From: an uncultured Woeseiaceae bacterium
GTDB taxonomy: Bacteria; Pseudomonadota; Gammaproteobacteria; Steroidobacterales; Woeseiaceae
Assembly: GCA_945787845.1 (NCBI GenBank)
Contig: CALZJH010000001.1
Coordinates: forward strand, 248,001 to 312,000
Length of the DNA stretch: 64,000 bases
Direction: 5' to 3'
Of the stretch, positions 33,810 through 44,025 are shown piece after piece (position 1 is the stretch's first letter; each line of letters opens with the position of its first letter). The position numbers were made by a program, and so were the translations under genes. The notes below the pieces were generated by a model. It had not been told where the DNA came from, searched no databases, and saw nothing but the letters and a program-made list of their open reading frames with translations.

Positions 33810-34763
33810 ATGATCTATAACAATATTCTGGAAACCATCGGTAACACGCCGGTTGTGCGCCTGAATCGCATGGGTCCGGAGCATGTCGATCTTTACGTCA
33901 AGGTAGAGTCCTTCAACCCGATGGCCTCCGTAAAGGACCGCCTCGCGTTCGCGATTATCAACGACGCCACGCAAAAGGGGACTCTTGAACCTGGTCAGAC
34001 TGTGATCGAAGCGACGTCCGGAAACACCGGCATTGCGCTGGCCATGGTCTGCGCCGCCACTGGGCATCCGTTTGTCGCCGTGATGGCAGATTCGTTTTCC
34101 GTCGAGCGCCGCAAGGTGATGCGTGGCCTGGGCGCCAAAGTGATTCTGACGCCGGCTGCCGAGCGCGGCACCGGCATGGTCAAGAAGGCCGCAGAACTCG
34201 CCGCTGAACACGGCTGGTTTCTCGCCCGGCAGTTCGAGAATCCTGCGAATCCCGAGTTTCACCGCAATACGACCGGACCGGAAATTCTCTCCGACTTCGC
34301 GGGCAAACGGCTCGACTACTGGGTGACGGGCTACGGTACCGGTGGCACGATGACCGGCGCCGGCGAGATGCTCAAGGCGGCGCGACCCGATCTAAAGGTA
34401 GTTGCGACCGAGCCGGCGGCAGCCGCGCTGCTCGCAGGTGCCGAATGGGCGCCACACAAGATCCAGGGCTGGACCCCGGACTTTATTCCCGAAGTGCTGA
34501 GTCGCGACGTCTACGATGAACTGCGTACGGTGTCCGACGATCGTTCGATCGAGGTATCGCGCGAACTGGCCGCGAAAGAGGGCATCTTCACGGGCATTTC
34601 GTCGGGCGCAACCCTGGCGACGGCGCTGGATGTTGCCGATGAGGCTCCGCAGGGTTCCGTCATCCTGGCCATGCTGCCCGATACCGGCGAGCGCTACCTG
34701 AGTACGCCGCTGTTTGAAGGCGTAAATGAGGGGTCTGACGACGTCTGGCTCGGAGGCCTCTGA
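33810..34763 (+). CDS. cysK: Cysteine synthase A (O-acetylserine sulfhydrylase)
   Basis: 317 aa PLP enzyme making cysteine from O-acetylserine and sulfide. PLP lysine in MASVKDRLA, Asn loop EATSGNTG, phosphate loop GYGTGGTMTG, and ISSGA near the C-terminus. HKIQGWTPDFIPEV matches CysK more than CysM. Divergent from cysB. Confidence 0.93.
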   Translation: MIYNNILETIGNTPVVRLNRMGPEHVDLYVKVESFNPMASVKDRLAFAIINDATQKGTLEPGQTVIEATSGNTGIALAMVCAATGHPFVAVMADSFSVERRKVMRGLGAKVILTPAAERGTGMVKKAAELAAEHGWFLARQFENPANPEFHRNTTGPEILSDFAGKRLDYWVTGYGTGGTMTGAGEMLKAARPDLKVVATEPAAAALLAGAEWAPHKIQGWTPDFIPEVLSRDVYDELRTVSDDRSIEVSRELAAKEGIFTGISSGATLATALDVADEAPQGSVILAMLPDTGERYLSTPLFEGVNEGSDDVWLGGL

Positions 34764-34885
34764 GTAGTCCGTAATTAGCTGAAACCACAAAGGAAACTGC
34801 CCGCGCTTGAGACCTGTGTCACAGCAGCGCGCGTCAGTGGCTGGCATCGTGGGGCCTGACACTGTGCCGTTGGCACGGAGCGAGC

Positions 34886-37102
34886 ATGAGCGCGGATATT
34901 CAGGACCTGACACCCAGGAAGAAGATGAGCAAAGCCGAAGGCTTGCTCCATTCGCTCGTGCCTCGCGCGCAGTGTTTCTGCTTCTACGACAATGATGGGA
35001 AGTGTGTCTGGAGCAGTGACGGCGTCGATGATCGCGAGATTGATAATTTCGTCGGCGACCTTCCCGAGGATCTTGTCGACAAGATCGTCGAACGTGATGA
35101 CGTTATCCGGCGCACCCTGGCGTCCGGCCGCACTGCCCTGGCCTTACCGGCATACGGTGACGGTGAGCAGCGAATCGGAATGCTCGTGGCGCTGTTTTCA
35201 AGGAATGCCGGCAAGTCGTCCTGGTTCAATCCCAGCCTGCTCAAGAGCATCCTGGAGCCGGCACTCGAAGTCATCGGTGAGAGTCTCAGCGTGGACCGTG
35301 AACTGGCTGCGGCAAGAGACAATGCGCGCAACGTTGAAAAAGAACTCAAACTTGTCTACGAGGTAGACGAGAAGATTCATGGGGCCAAGACCAGGCATTC
35401 GAGCCTTGGCCACCTCATAGGGCAAAGCGGGCGCTTCCTGGGAATCAACTACAGCGTCCTGTTGATTCCGTCCAAGCGAATCCGGATCAGTGCGACGCAC
35501 GCGAACTGGAAGAATGTGAAACGCAAGGTCCTCGATCGCTACCTCGTCGAACAACTGTTGCCGAAACTCGAAGGACAACGCACCCCTGTAATTTTCCAGA
35601 TCCCGGCTGTCGAAGGATCCGAAAAACCAGCCGAACATGGCTACCAGGCCCTGTTGAGTCCTCTGCTCGATGGGCAGGGCAATGTCGAGGGGGTCGTGGC
35701 GCAGCTCGGCCGTGTCGACAACAGCGAATTCTCTACCCACGACGTGCGTTTCATGACGCACATCGTACGCAAGGTCGAATACGTGATCGAGCGGACCTTT
35801 GACGCAATGACCGGTTTCATGAATCGGATCGGATTCGAGGATCAGTTGCGAGAGTCCTGGAAGGCGCTGTCCGAAGCTGACGCCGCCCACCAGCTGATCT
35901 ACTTTGATCTCGATAACCTGCAGCTTGTCAACGATCGCTTCGGACGTAAAGCCGGTGACGCGGTCATCCTGCGTTTTGCCAGGCTGCTCGAGGAAGATCT
36001 ACCGATGACCGGCGTCTTGTCGCGACTGACCGGCGATGACTTTTGCATGATCCTGACCCATGCCGATACGGAGACTGCGCTCGAGTTTGCGCAGAATGTG
36101 CGCAGTAAAGGTGAGTCCCTGCGCTACCTTGAAGGCGACATGTCTCTCCAGGTGACGATGAGTATTGGTATTGCGGAATTCAGTCGTGCGAGTGGCGACA
36201 TTGCCAACGCCCTGACAACGGCCCGCATGGCGTGCGAATCCGCCAAGGATCATGGCAGGGACCGCATCGAAGTTTACGACGCGGGTGACCAGAGCATGCT
36301 CAGACGTTACGACGACATGCAGCTCGTCGCGGAGATTCAGCAGGCACTGGACGGCGATGGCTTCGAGCTACTGGCGCAGCCTATCATCAGCTTGAAAGAT
36401 GGCGACGATACTCGCTGCTATGAAGTGCTTCTGCGAATGTCTGATGCGGACGGTGAGCGAGTGCCGACCAATGCGCTGTTCTCTGCGGCAGAGCGTTACC
36501 GCATGATGCCGCAGATCGATCGGTGGGTTGTATCGGAGTCAATCGCCAGGCTCCTGGAGATTCAGGCTTACCCTGCCGGTGAAGACGCCAGCTTCTCGAT
36601 AAACCTGTCGGGGCAGTCGCTGGGCGACGATGAATTCCTCAGCTTCATCGAAGAGGAACTCGAGCATAGCGGCATCGCCGCATCGTCGGTGACCTTTGAA
36701 ATCACCGAGTCCGCCGCCGTATCGAACCTCAGAAAGGCACAGGAATTTATCAACCGCCTGCGCGAACTGGGTTGCAAGATATCGCTCGATGACTTTGGAA
36801 CAGGTCTGAGTTCCTTCGCCTACTTGAAGGACTTCAATGTCGATGCGCTGAAGATTGATGGCGGATTTATCCGCGATATCGTGGACAATCGAATTTCGGA
36901 ATCGATGGTCGCCGCGATTACCCAGGTTGCCAAGGTGATGGACCTTCGGACGGTAGCCGAGTATGTCGAGACCGACGAGGCGCGCGAGCGGGTCACCGCA
37001 CTGGGTGTCGACTTCGCCCAGGGTCACGCGATTGGCCGGCCCGCCGCCATCGAATCCCTGCTTGCCGATGTCTCCGACGAGGAAGAATCTTCAGTCGGCT
37101 AG
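34886..37102 (+). CDS. GGDEF-EAL cyclic-di-GMP protein, likely phosphodiesterase
   Basis: 738 aa. N-terminal region with a GAF-like sensory fold (about 145-310), GGDEF domain (about 315-480) and EAL domain (about 490-735). The cyclase signature is degenerate (LTGDDF instead of GGDEF), so synthesis is doubtful. The EAL domain keeps its set: YEVLLRM, INLSGQSLG, FEITES, LDDFGTGLSSF, LKIDGGFI, AEYVET and AQGHAIGRP, consistent with c-di-GMP hydrolysis. No TM segments. GGAG lies 7 nt upstream of the ATG. The riboswitch at 5889-5974 shows the same messenger is in use. Confidence 0.9.
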   Translation: MSADIQDLTPRKKMSKAEGLLHSLVPRAQCFCFYDNDGKCVWSSDGVDDREIDNFVGDLPEDLVDKIVERDDVIRRTLASGRTALALPAYGDGEQRIGMLVALFSRNAGKSSWFNPSLLKSILEPALEVIGESLSVDRELAAARDNARNVEKELKLVYEVDEKIHGAKTRHSSLGHLIGQSGRFLGINYSVLLIPSKRIRISATHANWKNVKRKVLDRYLVEQLLPKLEGQRTPVIFQIPAVEGSEKPAEHGYQALLSPLLDGQGNVEGVVAQLGRVDNSEFSTHDVRFMTHIVRKVEYVIERTFDAMTGFMNRIGFEDQLRESWKALSEADAAHQLIYFDLDNLQLVNDRFGRKAGDAVILRFARLLEEDLPMTGVLSRLTGDDFCMILTHADTETALEFAQNVRSKGESLRYLEGDMSLQVTMSIGIAEFSRASGDIANALTTARMACESAKDHGRDRIEVYDAGDQSMLRRYDDMQLVAEIQQALDGDGFELLAQPIISLKDGDDTRCYEVLLRMSDADGERVPTNALFSAAERYRMMPQIDRWVVSESIARLLEIQAYPAGEDASFSINLSGQSLGDDEFLSFIEEELEHSGIAASSVTFEITESAAVSNLRKAQEFINRLRELGCKISLDDFGTGLSSFAYLKDFNVDALKIDGGFIRDIVDNRISESMVAAITQVAKVMDLRTVAEYVETDEARERVTALGVDFAQGHAIGRPAAIESLLADVSDEEESSVG

Positions 37103-37147
37103 ACGCCGGAACGCGCCGCAAGCCCGTTTTTCGATAGACTGCACGCC

Positions 37148-39985
37148 ATGAGTGCCAGTCTCGAGACCCTGCCCGATATTCTGCATGAACCGGTGACGCG
37201 CTGGCTGGAGCGCTACGGTGAGACTGATGTCGCAACAGAGCTGGCGCAGCTCGTCGCGTGCAGTGAGTTTGCCGGCCACGTTGTGCTGCGTGAGAAACGT
37301 TGGTTCCAAAACAATGTTGCAGCGTTCGTTCACCCGCCCGATACGCAGCACCTGGAAGCGTTTGTCGCAGACATCGTTAGCACCAGTGCCGGCGTCGCGG
37401 AGGTCCAGTCGAGACTCCGCGTGTTCCGTAACCGTTTCCTGCTGCAGGTGCTCTGGCGCGAGATTTTCGGTCTTGCCAGCCTGGACGAGACACTGGCGTC
37501 ATTATCGCTGCTGGCGGACCGGCTGCTTGACGCCGCGTGCCAGTATGCCGAGAGAGCCTGTCTGCCGCGCTACGGCGTGGTTCGCGATGCCGCAGGCAAC
37601 CGGGTGCCTCTCGTGGTACTGGGAATGGGAAAGCTCGGTGGCCGCGAGCTGAATTTCTCGTCTGATATCGACCTGATTTTTCTCTACCCGGAGGCAGGCG
37701 AGACCGACGGACCCAGGAAGATCAGCGCACAGGAATACTTCGGACGCCTGACACGCCAGGTTGTCGCACTGCTCGATGAAACGACGGTCGACGGCTTCGT
37801 CTTTCGTATCGATACGCGGTTGCGACCGTTCGGTGACAGTGGGCCGCCCGTCGTGAGTTTCGGGGCACTGGAATCGTACTTGTTGCAGCACGGCCGCGAC
37901 TGGGAACGCTATGCGTACGTGAAGGCCCGTATCGTTGGCCCAATGCCCGACGATGCTGTCGTCGCCGATTTGCACCGCAACCTCATCCAGCCGTTCGTCT
38001 ATCGGCGCTATGTCGATTTTGGGGTGTTCGAGTCGCTGCGCGAAATGCACGCGATGATCGCGGCCGAAGTGAAGCGCCGCGATTTGCAGGGGAACGTGAA
38101 GCTTGGGCCCGGGGGCATTCGCGAGGCGGAGTTTGTCGTGCAGTCGCTGCAGCTCGTGCGCGGAGGCAGTGAGCCCGCGCTGCAATCGAGGGAACTTCAG
38201 AAGGTCTTGCCGCTGCTGGTCAGCAACCGGGGACTATCGGAAGTGGGTGCTCAGCGGCTGAGAAAAGGCTATCGATTCATGCGTCGCCTCGAGAATTTCA
38301 TCCAGGCCATGCGCGATCGCCAGACGCATGAGTTGCCGACCGATGAAACGGATCGTGCCCGCCTGTACCTGGCCATGGGATACCCCGACTGGGATTCCCT
38401 CGTGTCTGCAATCGATGCGCATCGCGATGCGATTTCATCGCAATTCGAAGAGGTGGCCTTTCGTGATTCCGCCGCCGAAACGCCGCTGCAAAAGCACGTT
38501 GAGCAGGCGTGGAAGGGCGATGTCGACGAGGCGGCCTGGCGCGGGCTCTTCGAAGAGCAGGGGATCGGCCATGCGCAGGACGTGGCGGGTGCCCTGGCCA
38601 GCTTTGCGAATGGGTCGGTAACACGGCAGATTGATTCTGCTTCCAGAGAGCGCCTGCAGCGCTTCATTCCGCTCCTGGTATCGGAGGTTGCGAAGAGCGA
38701 TCGGCCGCTGCGCGCGATGACGCGCACGCTGTCGGTCGTTGAACGCATCCTGCGGCGCAGCGCCTACCTCGCGCTGCTCAACGAGAATCATGCTGCGCTG
38801 TCGCGCCTGGTCGATCTCTGCGCGCGCAGCCACTACATCGCGGACCAGATTGCGCGCTACCCGGCACTTCTCGACGAACTCCTGGATCCGCGACTGTTTT
38901 CTGAAGCCGTTACGAAGAGCGAACTCGCGGCAGACCTCAGTGCGCGGCTGGCCAGTGCGGACAGCGATAGTGAAGCCAGTATGAAGGTCATCGGCCAGTT
39001 CCATCGCTCGACGATGTTTCGCATTGCCGTTGCCGATTTTAATGGTCAACTGCCGATCATGAAAGTCAGTGATGGTCTGACCTGGCTGGCCGAAGCCGTG
39101 CTGGAGGCGGTCCTGCGAGTTGCCTGGAGCGACCTGGCGCACCGGCATGGCGTCCCGCGGTACCGGGTCGATGAAGTCGACCATGAGGCGGGTTTCGGCA
39201 TTGTTGCGTATGGCAAGCTGGGTGGGCTCGAACTGTCTTACGGCTCAGATCTCGATATCGTGTTCCTGCACAACTCGTCGGGCGCAAAACAAATGACGGA
39301 CGGGAAGAAGCCGCTCGACAATGCGCTGTTTTTCAGCCGGCTCGTGCGGCGCCTGGTCCACTTCCTGACCACGCAGACCGGGTCTGGCCAGCTCTACGAG
39401 ATCGACACGAGGCTCCGGCCCGACGGTGGCAAGGGTCTGCTCGTAACGAGTACCGAGGCCTTTGAACGCTACCAGGATGAAAACGCGTGGACCTGGGAAC
39501 ACCAGGCGCTGCTGCGCACGCGCGCCGTGGCGGGTAGCGCGGAGGTCGCGGCGGAATTTGAACGTATTCGGCGAGAGACGCTGATCGGACGCGTGCGGCG
39601 CGATAAGCTGCGCGCGGACGTTGTCGAGATGCGGCAGCGCATGCGCAAAGAGCTGGATCGGAGTGATCGTGACCGGTTCGACCTCAAACACGGCCGGGGC
39701 GGGATCGGCGACATCGAGTTCCTCGTTCAATATCGGGTGCTCGACGAGGCAGAGCGGCGGCCCGACGTCATCAAATATTCCGACAATATCCGGCAGCTGG
39801 ACGCGCTGGTGGCCGAAGGCTGCGTGGCGCCGGACGTTGGCCTTGCGCTGCAGGATGCCTATCGCGGCTATCGCCTGCGTCAGCACCACCTCGTTCTCGA
39901 CGATCAGCCGCCGCTCGTGGCGGCGGGCGAGTTCGAGGAAGAGCGGGCGTTTGTCGCCAAAACATGGGACGACTGGCTGGGTTGA
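37148..39985 (+). CDS. glnE: Bifunctional glutamine synthetase adenylyltransferase/deadenylase
   Basis: 945 aa, the usual GlnE length. Two nucleotidyltransferase domains: GMGKLGGRELNFSSDIDLIF (deadenylase half) and GYGKLGGLELSYGSDLDIVF (adenylyltransferase half), each with the G-S/x-D-x-D metal motif. It adds or removes AMP on glutamine synthetase in response to glutamine and PII. Followed by the zinc-finger protein and LPS genes. Confidence 0.96.
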   Translation: MSASLETLPDILHEPVTRWLERYGETDVATELAQLVACSEFAGHVVLREKRWFQNNVAAFVHPPDTQHLEAFVADIVSTSAGVAEVQSRLRVFRNRFLLQVLWREIFGLASLDETLASLSLLADRLLDAACQYAERACLPRYGVVRDAAGNRVPLVVLGMGKLGGRELNFSSDIDLIFLYPEAGETDGPRKISAQEYFGRLTRQVVALLDETTVDGFVFRIDTRLRPFGDSGPPVVSFGALESYLLQHGRDWERYAYVKARIVGPMPDDAVVADLHRNLIQPFVYRRYVDFGVFESLREMHAMIAAEVKRRDLQGNVKLGPGGIREAEFVVQSLQLVRGGSEPALQSRELQKVLPLLVSNRGLSEVGAQRLRKGYRFMRRLENFIQAMRDRQTHELPTDETDRARLYLAMGYPDWDSLVSAIDAHRDAISSQFEEVAFRDSAAETPLQKHVEQAWKGDVDEAAWRGLFEEQGIGHAQDVAGALASFANGSVTRQIDSASRERLQRFIPLLVSEVAKSDRPLRAMTRTLSVVERILRRSAYLALLNENHAALSRLVDLCARSHYIADQIARYPALLDELLDPRLFSEAVTKSELAADLSARLASADSDSEASMKVIGQFHRSTMFRIAVADFNGQLPIMKVSDGLTWLAEAVLEAVLRVAWSDLAHRHGVPRYRVDEVDHEAGFGIVAYGKLGGLELSYGSDLDIVFLHNSSGAKQMTDGKKPLDNALFFSRLVRRLVHFLTTQTGSGQLYEIDTRLRPDGGKGLLVTSTEAFERYQDENAWTWEHQALLRTRAVAGSAEVAAEFERIRRETLIGRVRRDKLRADVVEMRQRMRKELDRSDRDRFDLKHGRGGIGDIEFLVQYRVLDEAERRPDVIKYSDNIRQLDALVAEGCVAPDVGLALQDAYRGYRLRQHHLVLDDQPPLVAAGEFEEERAFVAKTWDDWLG

Positions 39986-40029
39986 GCTTATAATTCGCGT
40001 CCAGCGATCTGAACGAGACGAGGAAGCAC

Positions 40030-40248
40030 GTGGCATCCAGAGCGGGAACCGTAGACCAGAACCTGATACCGGCCAATGCGCAGAACAAGTACGGGGTGCG
40101 CCGGGGGGACCTGCCGCTGAGCTGCCCGATGCCCGGCATGTACCTGTGGAACTCACATCCCAAGGTGTACATTCCCATCGAGGAAACCGGTGAGGCCAAG
40201 TGCCCGTACTGTGGCGCGCAGTATCACATGCTGGACGGCGCGGAATAA
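40030..40248 (+). CDS. Small zinc-finger (zf-CHCC) protein
   Basis: 72 aa, GTG start. Metal motif spread over [17 protein letters not shown] (Cys, His) and KCPYCGAQY (CxxC), the CHCC finger related to the NDUFS6/complex I accessory fold. [14 protein letters not shown] is characteristic. It lies between glnE and hldD with 4 nt to the next start. Confidence 0.9.
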   Translation: MASRAGTVDQNLIPANAQNKYGVRRGDLPLSCPMPGMYLWNSHPKVYIPIEETGEAKCPYCGAQYHMLDGAE

Positions 40249-40252
40249 CGGC

Positions 40253-41209
40253 GTGTATATCGTCACCGGCGGCGCCGGATTCATCGGCAGTAACCTGGTC
40301 CGAGCACTCATCGATCGCGGGTATGACAATGTCGTCGTCGTGGACGATCTCGAGGATGGTCACAAGTTCATCAATATTGCGAACCTCGGGATAGCCGATT
40401 ACCTCGACAAGGATGATTTCCTGGAACGCCTGTCTTCCGACGCGGCGTTTGGCAGCGGCATCAAGGCCATCTTTCATCAGGGCGCGTGTTCGGCGACGAC
40501 CGAGTGGGATGGTCGTTACATGATGAAGAACAACTACGCCTACTCGCAGACCCTGCTGCATCACTGCCTGGAGAAGAAGACACCCTACATCTATGCATCG
40601 TCAGCGGCGGTTTACGGTGGCGCCACACAGTTCGTCGAAGATCCGCTGTTCGAGGGGCCGCTCAATGTCTATGGCTATTCGAAGCTGCAGTTCGATCGCT
40701 ATGTCCGGCGGGTGGCAGCGGACCCGGCAAGCCAGGTCGTTGGCCTGCGATACTTCAACGTCTATGGTCCGCGCGAGCAGCACAAGGGATCCATGGCCAG
40801 TGTCGCTTTCCATCTCAACAACCAGGTCCTCGAGGATGGGGAAGCGAGGTTGTTTGAGGGCACGGACGGTTATGGCGACGGCGAGCAGCAGCGCGACTTC
40901 GTTTACGTTGACGATGTGTGCGCGGTCAACCTGTGGTTCCTCGACAACCCGGCGGTGTCAGGTATTTACAACGCCGGCACCGGAAGGGCCCAGACCTTCA
41001 ACGACGTCGCCAACGCGGTTCTCAAGTGGCATGGCAAGGGCAAGATCCGTTACATTCCGTTCCCCGATCACCTCAAAGGCGCCTACCAGAGCTTCACCGA
41101 GGCAGACCTGACGCAATTGCGCGGCGCCGGCTGCGACGTCGAGTTCAGGCCCGTCGAAAAGGGCGTCAAAGACTACCTGGACCAGCTTTGCGGAACGCAT
41201 CAACACTGA
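40253..41209 (+). CDS. hldD: ADP-L-glycero-D-manno-heptose 6-epimerase
   Basis: 318 aa short-chain dehydrogenase-type epimerase with the NADP motif [11 protein letters not shown], catalytic YGYSKLQFD (Tyr-x3-Lys) and [13 protein letters not shown] typical of HldD. Converts ADP-D,D-heptose to ADP-L,D-heptose for the LPS inner core. GTG start at 40253. Its end overlaps waaF by 22 nt. Confidence 0.94.
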   Translation: MYIVTGGAGFIGSNLVRALIDRGYDNVVVVDDLEDGHKFINIANLGIADYLDKDDFLERLSSDAAFGSGIKAIFHQGACSATTEWDGRYMMKNNYAYSQTLLHHCLEKKTPYIYASSAAVYGGATQFVEDPLFEGPLNVYGYSKLQFDRYVRRVAADPASQVVGLRYFNVYGPREQHKGSMASVAFHLNNQVLEDGEARLFEGTDGYGDGEQQRDFVYVDDVCAVNLWFLDNPAVSGIYNAGTGRAQTFNDVANAVLKWHGKGKIRYIPFPDHLKGAYQSFTEADLTQLRGAGCDVEFRPVEKGVKDYLDQLCGTHQH

Positions 41210-42198
41210 TCGTCGGTCCATCCTGGGTCGGTGACATGGTCATGGCCCAGTCGGTGTTCACATTCCTCAAACGTCGGGACCCTGATCGGGACCTGGATGT
41301 GCTCGCGCCCGAGTGGTCATTGCCGATCGTCGCGCGCATGCCTGAGATTCGTCTGGGTATAGCCTCGGAAACGGCGCACGGCGAGATCGGTCTCAAGAAG
41401 CGGCGGCGGATTGCGGCCGACCTCGGAAAGCGCGGCTACGATCGCGCCATCGTGCTGCCGCGTTCATTCAAGGCGGCCCTGATTCCCTGGCTCGCCGGCA
41501 TACCGGTGCGAACAGGATATCGTGGTGAGACACGTTTCCTGCTGATCAACGACGTACGGCCATTCGACCGGAAGGTGCTCGACCAAACCGTGAAGCGGTT
41601 TGTGGCGCTGGGACTCGAGGGCGGTGAGGCGCTTCCGGAGGCGCTGCCGGATCCCGCGCTGGACATATCGACGGCAAACCAGGCAAGCGTGTTGCACGAG
41701 CTGGGTCTCGATCGTGAACGACCCGTCATCGCCATGATGCCTGGTGCCGAATACGGGCCGGCCAAATGCTGGCCGCACGAATACTTCGCCGAGCTCGCCG
41801 GCAGGCTGGACGCGGCCGGGTACGCGGTCTGGATTCTGGGTTCAGCCAAAGACGGTGCGGCGGGCGATGCCATTGCGGGCGCCTCAAATGCCGTCAATCT
41901 CTGCGGCAAGACCTCGCTCGAGGACGTCATCGACCTGCTGGCCGCCTGCGAGCAGGCCGTTTCCAACGATTCCGGACTCATGCATATTGCGGCGGCGGTC
42001 GGGATCCATGTGCACGGCATTTATGGTTCATCGTCGCCGAAATTCACGCCACCACTCACGAAAAGCCGCGATATTCACGAATTGGACCTGGAGTGCAGCC
42101 CTTGTTTCGAGCGTGAGTGCCCGCTGGGTCACCTGAAGTGCCTCAGGGACCTGCGGCCCGAGCGAATTTTCGACAAAATTCTCGTGAAAAGTGGTTAA
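41188..42198 (+). CDS. waaF: ADP-heptose:LPS heptosyltransferase II
   Basis: 336 aa GT9 glycosyltransferase. N-terminal loop [31 protein letters not shown] and [14 protein letters not shown] are WaaF signatures (donor-binding site). Adds the second heptose of the LPS core at the inner membrane. TTG at 41188 inside hldD is the only start that keeps the N-terminal motif. Its TAA stop shares TTAA with the convergent GT9 gene. Confidence 0.92.
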   Translation: MRNASTLIVGPSWVGDMVMAQSVFTFLKRRDPDRDLDVLAPEWSLPIVARMPEIRLGIASETAHGEIGLKKRRRIAADLGKRGYDRAIVLPRSFKAALIPWLAGIPVRTGYRGETRFLLINDVRPFDRKVLDQTVKRFVALGLEGGEALPEALPDPALDISTANQASVLHELGLDRERPVIAMMPGAEYGPAKCWPHEYFAELAGRLDAAGYAVWILGSAKDGAAGDAIAGASNAVNLCGKTSLEDVIDLLAACEQAVSNDSGLMHIAAAVGIHVHGIYGSSSPKFTPPLTKSRDIHELDLECSPCFERECPLGHLKCLRDLRPERIFDKILVKSG

Positions 42199-43265
42199 AT
42201 AGCGCGATCGTCGAAAAACGTTTCGATTTTCTCGATCACGTCACTGATCTGTATCAGATCCATGGCATCCGCGTGCCGCACCCGCTGACCCCAACGCACC
42301 GCGTCGACATTTTTGCCAAGATAAGCCCTGATCGCGTCAGGATAGCGATTGATCGTGTATTTTCCTGAATTATAGGGGCCGGTTCGGCCCGGATTCGAGG
42401 TGGCATAGAGGCCGATGACCGGGGTTCCGAGCGCGGTCGCCATATGGGCCGGTCCGGAATCGGGGCAGATGACAAGATCGGCCGCCCCGACCAGTGCGGC
42501 CAGTTGCTTCAACGTGGACTGGCCGACAAGGTTGTTTGCCTGGCTGCCTTCACTGAGGGCGGCGCCATATTCCTTTTCCTTGGCGGTGGGTCCGCCCGTG
42601 AGCAACACGCGGGCATCATGCTTTGACTCGAGGTGCGAGATCACGGCGGCGTAGTTTTCGATACGCCAGTCTCGGAAATTTCTCGCCCGCTGGCTGCTGC
42701 ACGCGCTGATGAGGACCAGCGGCTTGCCGGGTGCTCTGTAGCTGTCTGCGAACGACTCATCGGCAGCGGCGATCGGAATGTCCCAGCGCAGGGGTTTCTC
42801 GATCGCGCCAATAGCCGTCGCGAATGCCATCATGGCCTCCATCGCATGTTCGCCATGCGCGGCATCGATACGACGATTGGTGAACAGCCACTGAAGGTCT
42901 TTCGCTCGCGCCCTGTCGAACCCGAGTCTGGTGTCCGCGGGCAACGACCGGATCAGCAGGTTGGCACGCAGTGAGGCGTGCATGCACAACGCGACATCGA
43001 AGCGCTGCCCCTGTAATGCCTCGCGCACATCCCGGTACGCGGCTCGACCTCGTGACTTGTCAAAGACGACGAACCTGATGTCGGGGATGTCGGCCATGAG
43101 AGAGGCTTCGGTCTTGCCGATAACCCAGGTGATGTCCGCGTCGGGCCAGTTGTCCTGTAAGCGCCGGATCACCGCGAGTGCATGGCAGGTATCGCCAATT
43201 GCAGACAGGCGCATGACGCAGATACGGTCAGGCTTCGATTGCAGGAGCAAATCAGGCAATATCAC
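42195..43265 (-). CDS. GT9-family heptosyltransferase (WaaC/WaaQ-like)
   Basis: About 356 aa. GT9 fold: VMRLSAIGDTCHALAVI at the N-terminus, CPDSGPAHMATALGTPVIGLY near the C-terminus. Probably transfers a core heptose; heptosyltransferase I is needed but absent elsewhere in the window, making WaaC plausible. Start uncertain (GTG at 43265; weak ribosome site), 28 nt from the divergent kdkA start. Confidence 0.83.
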   Translation of the reverse strand: MILPDLLLQSKPDRICVMRLSAIGDTCHALAVIRRLQDNWPDADITWVIGKTEASLMADIPDIRFVVFDKSRGRAAYRDVREALQGQRFDVALCMHASLRANLLIRSLPADTRLGFDRARAKDLQWLFTNRRIDAAHGEHAMEAMMAFATAIGAIEKPLRWDIPIAAADESFADSYRAPGKPLVLISACSSQRARNFRDWRIENYAAVISHLESKHDARVLLTGGPTAKEKEYGAALSEGSQANNLVGQSTLKQLAALVGAADLVICPDSGPAHMATALGTPVIGLYATSNPGRTGPYNSGKYTINRYPDAIRAYLGKNVDAVRWGQRVRHADAMDLIQISDVIEKIETFFDDRAI

Positions 43266-43293
43266 GTCACCAGAGGCTAAGGAATTGGGTCCG

Positions 43294-44025
43294 TTGACCG
43301 AAACTGTCGAGAAGACCAGAAACGGCGCCATCCTATACGATAAGGCCATCATCAACCAGATTTCGGATGAGCGCTTCACACCACAGGGGTGGATGCACGC
43401 CGAGTTACTGACGGGTGCGCTGGGGTCGGGTGGCCGTGGTAGCACGATGTTCGTTGGCAACGTGCCGCGACAGTTCGTATTGCGCCATTACATGCGTGGC
43501 GGCCTGCTGGGCAAGCTGGTCAAGGACAGCTACATATTTTCAGGGGCCGACAAGACCCGTCCGTTTCTCGAATGGCGGCTGCTCGACAAACTGGCGTCAA
43601 ACAACATGCGCGTGCCGCGCCCGGCTGCCGCACGCTACGTGCAGCGCGGCACGTTTTACACGGCCGACATCATCACGGTACGCATCCCCGGCATTGTGCC
43701 GCTCTCCCAGTATATTGCCGACAACGACCCCGACGAGGCGTTCTGGAACTCGGTAGGCGCAGCGATCCAGGAGTTTCACGCGACCGGCGTTTACCATGCC
43801 GACATGAATGCCTACAACGTGCAGATCGATCCCGACGGCTTGATGTGGATGCTCGATTTCGACAAAGGCAGGCTCCGTAAGCCGGGTCCGTGGCAACAGG
43901 AAACGCTCCGCCGTCTGCACCGGTCGCTACGCAAAATCGTCGGGCTCGACCCGCGACTGCATTTTCGCTCCAATAACTGGGAGCAATTGCTGGACGGCTA
44001 CTTCAACGCATCGAGATCGGCGTAA
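43294..44025 (+). CDS. kdkA: 3-deoxy-D-manno-octulosonic acid (Kdo) kinase
   Basis: 243 aa protein-kinase-like sugar kinase. Catalytic loop YHADMNAYNVQID and metal site LDFDKGRLR; RGGLLGKLVKDSY and FLEWRLL match KdkA. It phosphorylates Kdo-lipid IVA at O-4, as in Haemophilus, Bordetella and Xanthomonas relatives with a single Kdo. TTG start with AAGGAA about 10 nt upstream. Converges with the acyltransferase (28-nt overlap). Confidence 0.9.
   Translation: MTETVEKTRNGAILYDKAIINQISDERFTPQGWMHAELLTGALGSGGRGSTMFVGNVPRQFVLRHYMRGGLLGKLVKDSYIFSGADKTRPFLEWRLLDKLASNNMRVPRPAAARYVQRGTFYTADIITVRIPGIVPLSQYIADNDPDEAFWNSVGAAIQEFHATGVYHADMNAYNVQIDPDGLMWMLDFDKGRLRKPGPWQQETLRRLHRSLRKIVGLDPRLHFRSNNWEQLLDGYFNASRSA

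Noticed and set aside
34869..34884. TGGCACG followed by GAGC just before the GGDEF-EAL gene
   Set aside because: Overlaps the ribosome site and start codon, leaving no leader; the -12 block is poor.
39245..40564. 439-codon minus-strand frame
   Set aside because: Runs antisense through glnE, the zinc-finger gene and hldD; no recognisable domain or ribosome site.
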